Below are positions 8,947 to 16,674 of a stretch of 64,000 nt of DNA, piece after piece. The notes under the pieces are model-generated. The model was not told the origin of the DNA. It searched no databases and saw nothing but the letters and a program-made list of their open reading frames with translations. The first letter of the stretch is position 1. Every line of letters begins with the position of its first letter. Source of the DNA: Siccirubricoccus deserti. GTDB lineage: Bacteria; Pseudomonadota; Alphaproteobacteria; Acetobacterales; Acetobacteraceae. The position numbers and the translations under genes are program-made. The stretch spans positions 62,001-126,000 of the forward strand of contig NZ_JACOMF010000004.1 of the NCBI RefSeq assembly GCF_014283215.1. The letters are read 5' to 3'.

Positions 8947-8960
8947 CGTCGTTCCCTGAG

Positions 8961-10421
8961 CTAAAGGGCAAGCATGATGGCAGCGGCAATCACCCCGCCA
9001 ATGCCCCAGCTCCAGGGATCGCGCAATGCAAACACCACCGGATCCTCCCGCAGCAGCCGGCGATGGGCCAGCAGCCAGACCCGCATCAGCCACACCGCCA
9101 GCGCCGCCGGCGCGACATAGAGCCAGCCAGGCGTTTGGTAGAGCCGGGACGGCAACGCTTCATCGGCGACGAACAGGATCATGATCTGCAGCGCACCGAT
9201 CGCCGCCGCAGCGCCGAAGCCGAGCGTCAGCGGCCAGTCCTCCACCTGCCACCCGCGCCGGCTGAGCGTACCGGGTGGGCCCTCCCGGGCCTCCATCAAC
9301 TCACAGTGACGCTTGGCGAGAGCGAGGGAGGAGAAGAAGAAGGCGGCGAAGGCCATCAGCCAGGGCGAATAGGGCACGCCCGCCAGCTCGACGCCGAGCG
9401 CCAGCCGCAGGGTGAACAACCCGCCGATGGTCAGCGTGTCCAGCAGCGCGATGCGCTTCAGCTGGGCCGAATAGAGCAGCGAGACGCAGACATAGCAGAT
9501 GAACCCCAGCAGCAGGGTGGTGCCGAGCAGCGCCGCCCCTGCGAAGCCGGTCAGGATCATGGCGATGGCGCCGGCCAGCGCGTGCAGCGGCGCGATCCGC
9601 CCGGCGGCGATCGGCCGGTTGCGCTTGGTGCGATGGGCGCGGTCCGAGGCGAGATCGGCCAGATCATTGATGAAATAGGTGCCGGAGGCGGTCAGCCCGA
9701 ACAAGAGCATCCCGACGACGCAACGGAAAAGCGCGTCCGGATCATCCAGCCGGTGGCCGAGGATGAGCGGCACGAAGAGCAGCGCATTCTTCGACCATTG
9801 GTGCAGCCGCATGCCACGGACCCAGTCCCGCAGCGGCGTCGGCTCCGCCGGGAATTCGGCCAGCAGGTTCGGGTTGCGCTCACGCGCCTCGGCGGCGACC
9901 TCGGCACTGGCGTTGACCAGCACGATCTCCCGCGCCGCCTCGAACACCGGCAGGTCGTGGCGACTGTCGCCGGCATAGGCGAAGCCCTGGGGAAAACGGC
10001 GGCGAAGGAACTCGGCCTTGTTGCCACCAGCCAGGTTGCGGCTGCCGTCGCTGCCGGTGGCGCTGTCGAAAATCCCGACATGCGCGGCGACCGCATCGGC
10101 CACCGCCTGATCCGCCGCGGTCACCAGATGCAGGCGCCGGCCGGAGGCGCGTTCGGCGCGCAGCCATTCGACGAAATTCCAGCGCAGCGGCAAGGCCACG
10201 GCATTGCACGGCGCGACCAGGCTGACCTCGCGCTTGAACGCTGCCCTGCCCCGCGGCAACGCGCGCAACACCTTGGGCAGGGCGGCCGGTGCCCGCAGCA
10301 AGGCGGCAACCAGCCCTTCGTGCAATGTATCGGTCGCCAGAAGCGTCCCATCCAGGTCGACGGCGAGCGGCAGCAATTCGCCCGCCTCGGCGTGTTCTGC
10401 GCCTCTGCGCAAATCCTGCAT
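8961..10421 (-). CDS. HAD phosphatase-UbiA fusion, 5-phosphoribosyl-1-polyprenyl-phosphate synthase type
   Basis: 486 residues in two parts. Residues about 15-190 form a complete HAD hydrolase: DLDGT (nucleophile Asp22, acid Asp24), Thr101 in HLVTAAD, Lys135 and GDSRHD (Asp152, Asp156). Residues about 200-486 are a UbiA prenyltransferase with nine or so helices, the first Asp-rich motif NDLADLASD (252-260) and the second-motif segment LKRIALLDTLTIGGLFTLRL typical of the decaprenyl-phosphate phosphoribosyltransferase branch. The UbiA part should join PRPP and polyprenyl phosphate; the HAD part could remove the 5-phosphate of that product before DprE1 acts. Fusions of this layout occur in other proteobacteria. 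It heads the operon, divergent from the GT2 genes. Confidence 0.85.
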   Translation of the reverse strand: MQDLRRGAEHAEAGELLPLAVDLDGTLLATDTLHEGLVAALLRAPAALPKVLRALPRGRAAFKREVSLVAPCNAVALPLRWNFVEWLRAERASGRRLHLVTAADQAVADAVAAHVGIFDSATGSDGSRNLAGGNKAEFLRRRFPQGFAYAGDSRHDLPVFEAAREIVLVNASAEVAAEARERNPNLLAEFPAEPTPLRDWVRGMRLHQWSKNALLFVPLILGHRLDDPDALFRCVVGMLLFGLTASGTYFINDLADLASDRAHRTKRNRPIAAGRIAPLHALAGAIAMILTGFAGAALLGTTLLLGFICYVCVSLLYSAQLKRIALLDTLTIGGLFTLRLALGVELAGVPYSPWLMAFAAFFFSSLALAKRHCELMEAREGPPGTLSRRGWQVEDWPLTLGFGAAAAIGALQIMILFVADEALPSRLYQTPGWLYVAPAALAVWLMRVWLLAHRRLLREDPVVFALRDPWSWGIGGVIAAAIMLAL

Positions 10422-10710
10422 CGTTCAAGGTATTCCCGCTGTTGGCGCGGAACCTCTCACCGTCATGCCGGCGGCGGTAGTGCCATTGGCGTGAAGGGCC
10501 AATCGTAGCGTGCACAGATTCGCGCAGCGCAGCAAATTCAATCCTTGGTTTAATTTAGGTTGCCTGATCTACGCTTATTGTTGCGCCTGCAATGGCCGGG
10601 AGACACGCAACGCAACGTGACCGCTGCGAAGGCGTGAAGGTTTCATCGTGAACTTCGCCTCGCGGCGGTGGACGTCTATTTTACGGCGAACACTTCTCCG
10701 CAGGAATCGA
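10422..10710. promoter_or_regulatory. Divergent intergenic region between the two glycan operons
   Basis: About 290 bases between the divergent HAD-UbiA and GT2 genes, or 226 if the GT2 gene starts at the GTG at 10648. The stretch 10530-10590 is the most AT-rich of the area (TTGGTTTAATTTAGGTTG) and is the best place for promoters in both directions. No confident -35/-10 pair or operator was identified. Confidence 0.35.
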
Positions 10711-11832
10711 ATGCAGCGAGACGATGCCGCCAACCCGGCCGTAACGAGGGAGCTTGCTCGAAACCCGATGGCTGAGACACGCCGAGCACTGCCCAGCGTG
10801 ACCGCCTGCCTGGTGACGCACAACCGCCCGCACTACGTTCGGGACTGCCTGGAGAGCCTGCGGCGGCAGAGCGTAGGCACGGGCGCATTCGACATCATCG
10901 TGGTCGATAGTTGCGGCACGCCGTCCACGAATGCACGACTTCGCGAGCATGTCGAAGGCATGCCCAATGCGCGGCTGCTGCGGGTGGAACGCCCGGGCGC
11001 CAGCGCTGCCCGCAACCTCGGCGCCGAGGCCAGTACTGCCGATTTCATCGCCTACATCGACGACGACGGCCTCGCCGCCGGGGATTGGATCGAGCAGATC
11101 CAGCGTGTCGCGGCTGAGCACGATCCCTGGCCTGGCGTGATCGGCGGCCGCGTGCTGCCGGTATGGGAGAAGCCGCTGCCCGCCTGGTGGCCGGAGAGCC
11201 TGCGCGGTGTGCTCTCCATAATCGAATGGGAAGGGCGTGGCGAGTTCCGTACCCCGCAAGTGCCGCGGGGGCTGGAGCCCTATGGCGTGAACATGGTGGT
11301 GCAACGCAAGCCACTGCTCGAGATGGGCGGCTTCGCCGACCGGCTCGGCCGATTCGCCGGGCTGCTGCTGTCGGACGAGGATGTGCAGGTCGGCTGGAAG
11401 CTGCAGGATCTCGGGCTGCTCGCCTGGTATGATTCGCGGCTGCTGGTGCACCACCAGATCCAGGCCGGGCGGATGGCGCCGGAATGGCTGCTGAACCGGC
11501 TCTACTGGCAGGGCGCTTCCACCGTCGCGACGCGACGCATGCTGGGTGATGCGGCCTCGGTATGGCGCGAGCTGCCGCGGCGCCTGGTGGTGGAGTTGCT
11601 GACCGCGCCGGCCAGCTTGCTGCCGAACAGCAGCACCCGGCTGCTCGGCTTGCGCTGGCGCCTGGCCTATGCGCGCGGCTTCACCCGCATGGCGCTGGCC
11701 GGCGAGCAGCGCAAGCGGTATCTGCCGGGCCGTGTGCTGCAGGCGCTGCTGCGGCGCGATGCCGAGCCGATCATCCCGCATCTCGACATCGGCGCCCGCG
11801 CCGGCGTCGATGCGCCACGGAAACGGCGCTGA
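10711..11832 (+). CDS. Family 2 glycosyltransferase (first of a tandem pair)
   Basis: A soluble GT-A enzyme of 373 residues from the ATG at 10711, which has AGGA 6 bases upstream; a GTG at 10648 with GAAGG upstream would add 21 residues. It shows TACLVTHNRPHYVRDCLESL at the start of the fold, VVDSC where VVDNGS is usual, GASAARNLG, and the metal-binding YIDDDG. Later VIGGRVLPVW..PLPAWWP and LLSDEDVQVGWKL fit the acceptor and catalytic-base region. It transfers a sugar from a nucleotide donor in the cytoplasm; donor and acceptor are unknown. Its stop overlaps the start of the next GT2 gene (TGATG). It resembles that neighbour over much of its length. Confidence 0.85.
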   Translation: MQRDDAANPAVTRELARNPMAETRRALPSVTACLVTHNRPHYVRDCLESLRRQSVGTGAFDIIVVDSCGTPSTNARLREHVEGMPNARLLRVERPGASAARNLGAEASTADFIAYIDDDGLAAGDWIEQIQRVAAEHDPWPGVIGGRVLPVWEKPLPAWWPESLRGVLSIIEWEGRGEFRTPQVPRGLEPYGVNMVVQRKPLLEMGGFADRLGRFAGLLLSDEDVQVGWKLQDLGLLAWYDSRLLVHHQIQAGRMAPEWLLNRLYWQGASTVATRRMLGDAASVWRELPRRLVVELLTAPASLLPNSSTRLLGLRWRLAYARGFTRMALAGEQRKRYLPGRVLQALLRRDAEPIIPHLDIGARAGVDAPRKRR

Positions 11833-12764
11833 TGCTGACGGTCTGCTTCGCCACCTACAACCGCGCGGCGATGCTGCCGCGCGTGCTGGGCGCCTTCACC
11901 GGCCTGCGGGCGCCACAAGGCGGCTGGCGGCTGCTGGTGGTGGACAATGGCAGCAGCGACAGCACCGCGGACATCGTCCAGGGCTTTGCAGACAGGCTGC
12001 CGCTGCACCTGCTTCGGCAGCCGCTGCCCGGCAAGAACCGCGCGCTGAACGCCGCCCTGCCCCATCTGGCCGGCGAACTCGCGGTATTCACCGATGATGA
12101 TGTCCTGCCCGAGGCGGATTGGCTCATCCGGCTGCAGGATGCCGCGGCGGCGCATCCCGAGGCGACGCTGTTCGGCGGCACGGTGCAGCCGGTCTGGCCG
12201 GCCCCGGTGCCCGACTGGCTGAGCGAGCAGGCGGTCGAGTTCAGCGTGCTCTACGCGCAGAAGCAGCGGCCGAGCGGCCCCTGCGGGATCGAGGACATCT
12301 TCGGCCCCAACATGGCCATCCGCCGCGCCGTCTTCGAGGCCGGCACCCGCTTTGCCGAGCATGTCGGCCCGGATGCCACCAACCCGCTCTACGCCATGGG
12401 CAGCGAGACCGAGCTGCTGCGCCGGCTCGCCGCTGCCGGCCACCGCGGCTGGTTCGTCGCCGAGGCGCGAGTCGGCCACATCATCCGGCCAGAGCAGATG
12501 GAGGAGCGCTGGATCCTCGAGCGCGCCTATCGCTACGGCATCGGCGAGGGGCGCAACCATGCCGGCGCGCTGTCGCGGGGACCGCAGCTCGCCGGGCTGC
12601 CGGCGCCGCTGCTGCTGCGGCTGATCGCCTATCGCCTTGCGGCCAAGGGGTTGGCGGTGCTGCCCGCCTCGCCTCGCCGGCTGCGCATCCGCTACCGCGA
12701 CCGCTGGCTTGCCGGGGTCGCCGCCGGGCGGCGCGCGGCGGGAGGTCCGCAGCTTTCCGCCTGA
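11832..12764 (+). CDS. Family 2 glycosyltransferase (second of a tandem pair)
   Basis: 310 residues with a complete GT-A signature: VCFATYNRAAML, VVDNGSSDST, PGKNRALNAAL, FTDDDV (metal site) and SETELLRRLAAAGHRGWFV (catalytic base region). GGTVQPVWPAPVPDWL and GPNMAIRR match the corresponding blocks of the preceding gene, so the two probably arose by duplication. The start overlaps the upstream stop (TGATG), and its own stop overlaps the start of the HTTM-like gene in the same way, so three proteins are made from one coupled message. Substrates are unknown; surface glycan assembly is inferred from the neighbours. Confidence 0.85.
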   Translation: MLTVCFATYNRAAMLPRVLGAFTGLRAPQGGWRLLVVDNGSSDSTADIVQGFADRLPLHLLRQPLPGKNRALNAALPHLAGELAVFTDDDVLPEADWLIRLQDAAAAHPEATLFGGTVQPVWPAPVPDWLSEQAVEFSVLYAQKQRPSGPCGIEDIFGPNMAIRRAVFEAGTRFAEHVGPDATNPLYAMGSETELLRRLAAAGHRGWFVAEARVGHIIRPEQMEERWILERAYRYGIGEGRNHAGALSRGPQLAGLPAPLLLRLIAYRLAAKGLAVLPASPRRLRIRYRDRWLAGVAAGRRAAGGPQLSA

Positions 12765-14425
12765 TGGAGAAACCCGTGTATTCGTCCAGGCTTCCTGCCC
12801 AGACACTGCGGATCCCGAGCATTCGGGTCTCACTGCCGCTGGTGCTGGTACTGCTCTCCCTGCTCGGCTACCTGGCCGCGAAGAAGGTCACCTTCTTCAT
12901 GGCGAACCGGTCGGAGCTGCATGGCTTCGCGCTGGTGGTGTTCTGCTGCGTCGCCGCCCTGCCCTTTACCGCGATCCGCTATGCCGACTTCCCGCGGCTG
13001 CTGCGCGTGGTGGTGCGCGGCATCGGCATCATCGTGCTGGTACAGGTGCTGTTCGATGCCTTTGGCCCGGTGCCGCCGGCGCCGAACATCGTGTTCGGCG
13101 AGGCGAACGCGCATGCGCTGTTCTTCCGCTGGGGCGCCTGCATCGGGGTCGCCGCCGGCATCGCCGCGATGTGGCGGCCGATCTTTCTGCTGCCGCTGTT
13201 CTACTACTACATCGCCTGGCGGCTGCTGATCGGCCCGCGCACCGGCATCTGGGTAACCGACACCGACTATCTGGCGATGCTGGATGCCGGTGCATTCGCC
13301 GTAATTGGCGGAATCCTCGCCATCACCGTCACCAGCGACTGGACCCTGCAGCGCCTGTCCTGGCTGCGCGCGATGCTGCAGGAGATGCCGGCCGCCGTGC
13401 TGCGGCAGAAGGCAGCCGGGCTGATTTGGGCCGTGGTAGTCGGCGCGCATCTCGGCAATTACTTCTGCTCCGGCGTCGCCAAGCTGATGGCCGGCGAGCA
13501 CCAGCCCTGGACCTGGCTGCTGCAGAACCCGACCCAGACCGCGATCGTCATCGGGCTGGAACGCGGCGACAATCCGCTGGCGACCTTTCCGACCCTGCTG
13601 CAGTTCAGCTGGGACGCAATCTCGGAATTCGGCCTTGCCTTCAACTTCTTCGTCCTCGGCGCCCAGCTGCTGGCGCCGCTGGCGATCCTGCGCAAGCGCT
13701 GGCTGCTGTTCTTCACCCTGCTGTTCGATGTCTTCCACATCGGCGTCTACATGACGCTGGGCGCGCTCTTCCACTTCTGGATCGCCATCAACCTCATCGT
13801 CTACACCTCCGCCTGGCGGATGCCTGAGAACGCCATCACACCGATGATGAAGGCCGTCTGCGTGGCCACGGTGCTGTTCGGCCATACCGTCTTCTACACC
13901 AATTGGCTCGGCTGGCTGGATGGCGCCAAGCTTGCCAGCCCGCAGTTCTTCGCCCTGACCAAGGACGGTCGGGAGGTGTGGATGCCGGCGGTCTATTACG
14001 GCATCTACTCCTACACCATCGCCCAGGCGGCGACCTATGTACCGCCCGACCACTTCTCCTTCCGAATCGGCGGCAACAACAAGAACCTCACGGATTGGCA
14101 GGATGCGACGAGCTGCGGTCCGCGCGTGATGGCCCACCAGGCCACCGGATCAACGCTCGGCGCGGTGGAGCGGCTGGTGCGGGAGACACATGACTTCATG
14201 CTGCGCCATCCGGCGATCAAGGCGTGGAACCTCTATTACCTCTACCCGCACCATATGCAGCCGAACCCTGGTGTCTTCCGTGAGTTCAACCGGCTCAGCC
14301 TGGATGAGATCATCGGCTACAAGTACGTCGTCGAATCCGTCTGCCTGACGCTCCGCGACGGCCAGTTGCAGCGTGACGTGCGCAAGCGGGAGGAATTCAC
14401 CTTCGATGTCCGTGCAAACCCGTGA
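12764..14425 (+). CDS. HTTM-like (vitamin-K-carboxylase-like) membrane protein
   Basis: 553 residues: about ten membrane helices up to residue 430, then a soluble tail of about 120 residues. The core segment YFCSGVAKLMAGEHQPWTWL, followed by a downstream FDVFHIGVYMTLG and a terminal aromatic-rich helix, fits the HTTM family, whose members include the membrane part of gamma-glutamyl carboxylase. Directly downstream, overlapping by 20 bases, is a DCC/DUF393 protein, the usual partner of bacterial HTTM proteins; this supports the call. The start overlaps the GT2 stop (TGATG). The reaction is unknown. The family match was judged by eye, so another polytopic enzyme is possible. Confidence 0.55.
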   Translation: MEKPVYSSRLPAQTLRIPSIRVSLPLVLVLLSLLGYLAAKKVTFFMANRSELHGFALVVFCCVAALPFTAIRYADFPRLLRVVVRGIGIIVLVQVLFDAFGPVPPAPNIVFGEANAHALFFRWGACIGVAAGIAAMWRPIFLLPLFYYYIAWRLLIGPRTGIWVTDTDYLAMLDAGAFAVIGGILAITVTSDWTLQRLSWLRAMLQEMPAAVLRQKAAGLIWAVVVGAHLGNYFCSGVAKLMAGEHQPWTWLLQNPTQTAIVIGLERGDNPLATFPTLLQFSWDAISEFGLAFNFFVLGAQLLAPLAILRKRWLLFFTLLFDVFHIGVYMTLGALFHFWIAINLIVYTSAWRMPENAITPMMKAVCVATVLFGHTVFYTNWLGWLDGAKLASPQFFALTKDGREVWMPAVYYGIYSYTIAQAATYVPPDHFSFRIGGNNKNLTDWQDATSCGPRVMAHQATGSTLGAVERLVRETHDFMLRHPAIKAWNLYYLYPHHMQPNPGVFREFNRLSLDEIIGYKYVVESVCLTLRDGQLQRDVRKREEFTFDVRANP

Positions 14426-14825
14426 ACGCCCGGCCGCGGCCAAGCCCGGCACCGGCGAGATCTTCGTCGTCTATGACGGGATGTGTCCTTTCTGCACCCG
14501 CTACGTAATGCTGTACCGGATCCGCCAGCTGGCGGAAAAGGTGCACATGATCGACGCCCGCTCCGACCATCCGGTGGTGCGGGAGGTGCGCGCGCGCGGC
14601 CTCAGCCTCGAAAACGGCATGGCGGTGAAGTGGAACGGGCAGTTCTACCACGGCGCCGCGGCGCTGCATGTGCTGGCGCTGCTCGGCACCGACAGCGGCC
14701 TGTTCAACCGGCTGAACCGGCTGGTGTTCAGCCGGCCACGGCTCGGCCGGTTCCTCTACCCCGCCATGGTGGCCGGGCGGCGGCTGACCCTCAGGCTGCT
14801 CGGCCGGCCGCCGATCAGCGAATAA
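14406..14825 (+). CDS. DCC family (DUF393) thiol-disulfide oxidoreductase-like protein
   Basis: 139 residues. The family signature is plain: VVYDGMCPFC (residues 21-30, Cys27 and Cys30) near the N-terminus, then a thioredoxin-like fold and a C-terminal region rich in Arg and Leu (FSRPRLGRFLYP). DCC proteins are thought to move electrons or maintain thiols and often sit next to HTTM membrane proteins, as here. ATG 14406 lies inside the upstream gene and has GGAGG 12 bases before it. Its last 11 bases overlap the convergent gene on the other strand. It probably serves the HTTM-like protein; no direct evidence shows its substrate. Confidence 0.85.
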   Translation: MSVQTRERPAAAKPGTGEIFVVYDGMCPFCTRYVMLYRIRQLAEKVHMIDARSDHPVVREVRARGLSLENGMAVKWNGQFYHGAAALHVLALLGTDSGLFNRLNRLVFSRPRLGRFLYPAMVAGRRLTLRLLGRPPISE

Positions 14826-15108
14826 GGACTGCCGTTGCGATCTCAGCCCATTCCTGGCCGAGGGTGACGTCCGGGCGGCGGCGCCCGGCGCGGCGGTACC
14901 AGTAGTCGGCATTCGCCAGATCGCCCTCGCGCCGGTGCAGCAGCGCATGCACCCAGGCGCTGTCGGCGTCCTCGCCCTCCTGCGCCGCTTCATGCGCGGC
15001 ATTCCAGTCGCCGCGCGCATCCCACCATAATGCGCGCAGCGCTGGCCCCAGCCCCGGCGGCGGGGCGGCATCGATGGTGGCGCTGTGCCTGAGCTCATCT
15101 GCAGTCAT
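14815..15108 (-). CDS. Conserved small protein of unknown function
   Basis: A 97-residue soluble protein without signal or membrane segment. The pattern ALWWDARGDWNAAHEAAQ, AWVHALLHRREGD and ADYWYRRAGR has the look of a short helical repeat protein. I recall similar small hypothetical proteins in many proteobacteria, but no function. The ATG at 15108 was chosen because the recognisable part starts there. It is convergent with, and overlaps by 11 bases, the DCC gene, and it lies divergent from the flavodoxin-like gene with 98 bases between. Confidence 0.7.
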   Translation of the reverse strand: MTADELRHSATIDAAPPPGLGPALRALWWDARGDWNAAHEAAQEGEDADSAWVHALLHRREGDLANADYWYRRAGRRRPDVTLGQEWAEIATAVLIR

Positions 15109-15206
15109 GAGCCGAGCCTGCCCCTGCTGGCGCGGCACGGCAAGCAACATCGCGCAACCTGGGCATTTCGTTGCCACGCCGGTGCCGCGCATGCTTGAAC
15201 CGCGCC

Positions 15207-15791
15207 ATGCATGTGCTGCTGATCGCCTGCCATCCCCGTCCCGACAGCTTCTCGCGCGCGCTGAGCGACACGGTCCGGGAAACGCTGACTGAGGCCGGCC
15301 ATACCGTGGAGCTGCGTGACCTGCATGCCGAGGGCTTCGTGCCGGTGATGACGGCCGAGGAGCACGCCCTCTGCCACACCCCCGGCGCCAACGAGGCTGG
15401 CCTCGGCGGCCACGCCGCCGCGCTGCGCCGGGCGGAGGCGCTGGTGCTGGTCTACCCGACCTGGTGGTACGGCATGCCGGCGATGCTGAAGGGGTGGTTC
15501 GACCGGATCTGGCTGAACGGCATCGCCTTCCATCTTGGCGAGGGCGCGATCGAGCCCGGGCTGACAGGCCTCCGCCGCATCGCCGTGGTCACCACTTATG
15601 GCTCGCCGCCCTGGCTGCTGTGGTACATCGGCTGGCCGGATTACCGGCTGGTGCGGCGTGGCGTGCGTCGCCTCTGCGCCAAGGGCTGCCGGCTCGACTG
15701 GCTGTACCTGACGCGGATGGACCAGAGGGCGGCGCCGGAGCGGGAGCGCTTCATGCACCGTGTGCGGGCGCATTTCAGCCGCTGGCGTTAA
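15207..15791 (+). CDS. NAD(P)H oxidoreductase, flavodoxin-like fold (NQO1/KefF/MdaB type)
   Basis: 194 residues of the Flavodoxin_2 family. HVLLIACHPRPDSFSRAL at the N-terminus is the FMN/FAD phosphate-binding loop, and PTWWYGMPAMLKGWFDRIW is the family's central flavin-contact block. Such enzymes reduce quinones or other small electrophiles with NAD(P)H by two-electron transfer in the cytoplasm. Start 15207 is the ATG directly before the first beta strand. It seems to stand alone between a divergent small gene and a convergent ABC transporter permease. Confidence 0.85.
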   Translation: MHVLLIACHPRPDSFSRALSDTVRETLTEAGHTVELRDLHAEGFVPVMTAEEHALCHTPGANEAGLGGHAAALRRAEALVLVYPTWWYGMPAMLKGWFDRIWLNGIAFHLGEGAIEPGLTGLRRIAVVTTYGSPPWLLWYIGWPDYRLVRRGVRRLCAKGCRLDWLYLTRMDQRAAPERERFMHRVRAHFSRWR

Positions 15792-15831
15792 CCTGCCGCC
15801 ACCGCCGCGCGCAATGCCTGCATCACCCGGC

Positions 15832-16674
15832 TCATCGCCGCTCCCCATGCCCCATGGCGCTTTCGTGCCAACGCCGCAGCAGCAGGTGCGACACCAAGCT
15901 GAGTGCCAGGAAGATGGCGATGCCGGTGACCGAGACCAGCACCAGCGCGGCGAACATGCGGGGAATCTGCAGCTGGTAGCCGGCTTCGAGGATGCGGTAG
16001 GCGAGCCCCGAGGCGCTGCCGCCGGTGCCGGCGACGAATTCCGCCACGATGGCGCCGATCAGCGCCAGCCCGCCGGAGATCCGCAGGCCGGAGAGGAAAT
16101 AGGGCATCGCCGAGGGCAGCCGCAGCCGCCACAGCACCTGCCAGCGGCTGGCCCGGTACAGCCGGAACAGGTCGAGCAGGTTGTGGTCGGTGCTGTTCAG
16201 CCCGACCGTGGTGTTCGACAGGATCGGGAAGAAGGCGACGATCCAGGCGCAGATCAGCAGCGACAGCGTGATGTCATTCACCCAGATGATGATCAGCGGG
16301 GCGATGGCGACGATCGGCGTCACCTGCAGGATGACCGCATAGGGAAACAGCGACAGCTCGACCACGCGGGACTGCGCGAAGAGCACCGCCAGCAGCAGCC
16401 CCAGCGAGGCCGCCACCAGCAGCGCCAGGGCGGTGATCTTCAAGGTGACGAGGAGCGAGGCGCTGAGCGGCGTCCAATCCCGCACCAGTGTCTCGGCGAT
16501 CAGCACCGGACCGGGCAGCACATAGGGCGGGATGTCGTGGACCCGCACCACCCATTCCCAGCCGCCCAGCACCAGCAGGCCGATGATGGTCGGCGCCAGG
16601 ATACGCAGCCAGGCCTCGCCGGAAAGACCGAATGGCGGGCGGCGCGGCGGCGCCTCCTTTGCCTGGCCGCTCAT
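15832..16674 (-). CDS. ABC transporter permease, SsuC/TauC type
   Basis: 280 residues with six predicted helices and the binding-protein-dependent permease signature in the loop around residue 190 (RLPSAMPYFLSGLRISGGLALIGAIVAE, EAA-type contact site for the ATPase). Its start overlaps the ATPase stop (ATGA), so both are made together. The family imports sulfonates, nitrate, taurine, pyrimidines or similar small solutes. No periplasmic binding protein is encoded beside it, so the substrate cannot be named. Confidence 0.88.
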   Translation of the reverse strand: MSGQAKEAPPRRPPFGLSGEAWLRILAPTIIGLLVLGGWEWVVRVHDIPPYVLPGPVLIAETLVRDWTPLSASLLVTLKITALALLVAASLGLLLAVLFAQSRVVELSLFPYAVILQVTPIVAIAPLIIIWVNDITLSLLICAWIVAFFPILSNTTVGLNSTDHNLLDLFRLYRASRWQVLWRLRLPSAMPYFLSGLRISGGLALIGAIVAEFVAGTGGSASGLAYRILEAGYQLQIPRMFAALVLVSVTGIAIFLALSLVSHLLLRRWHESAMGHGERR

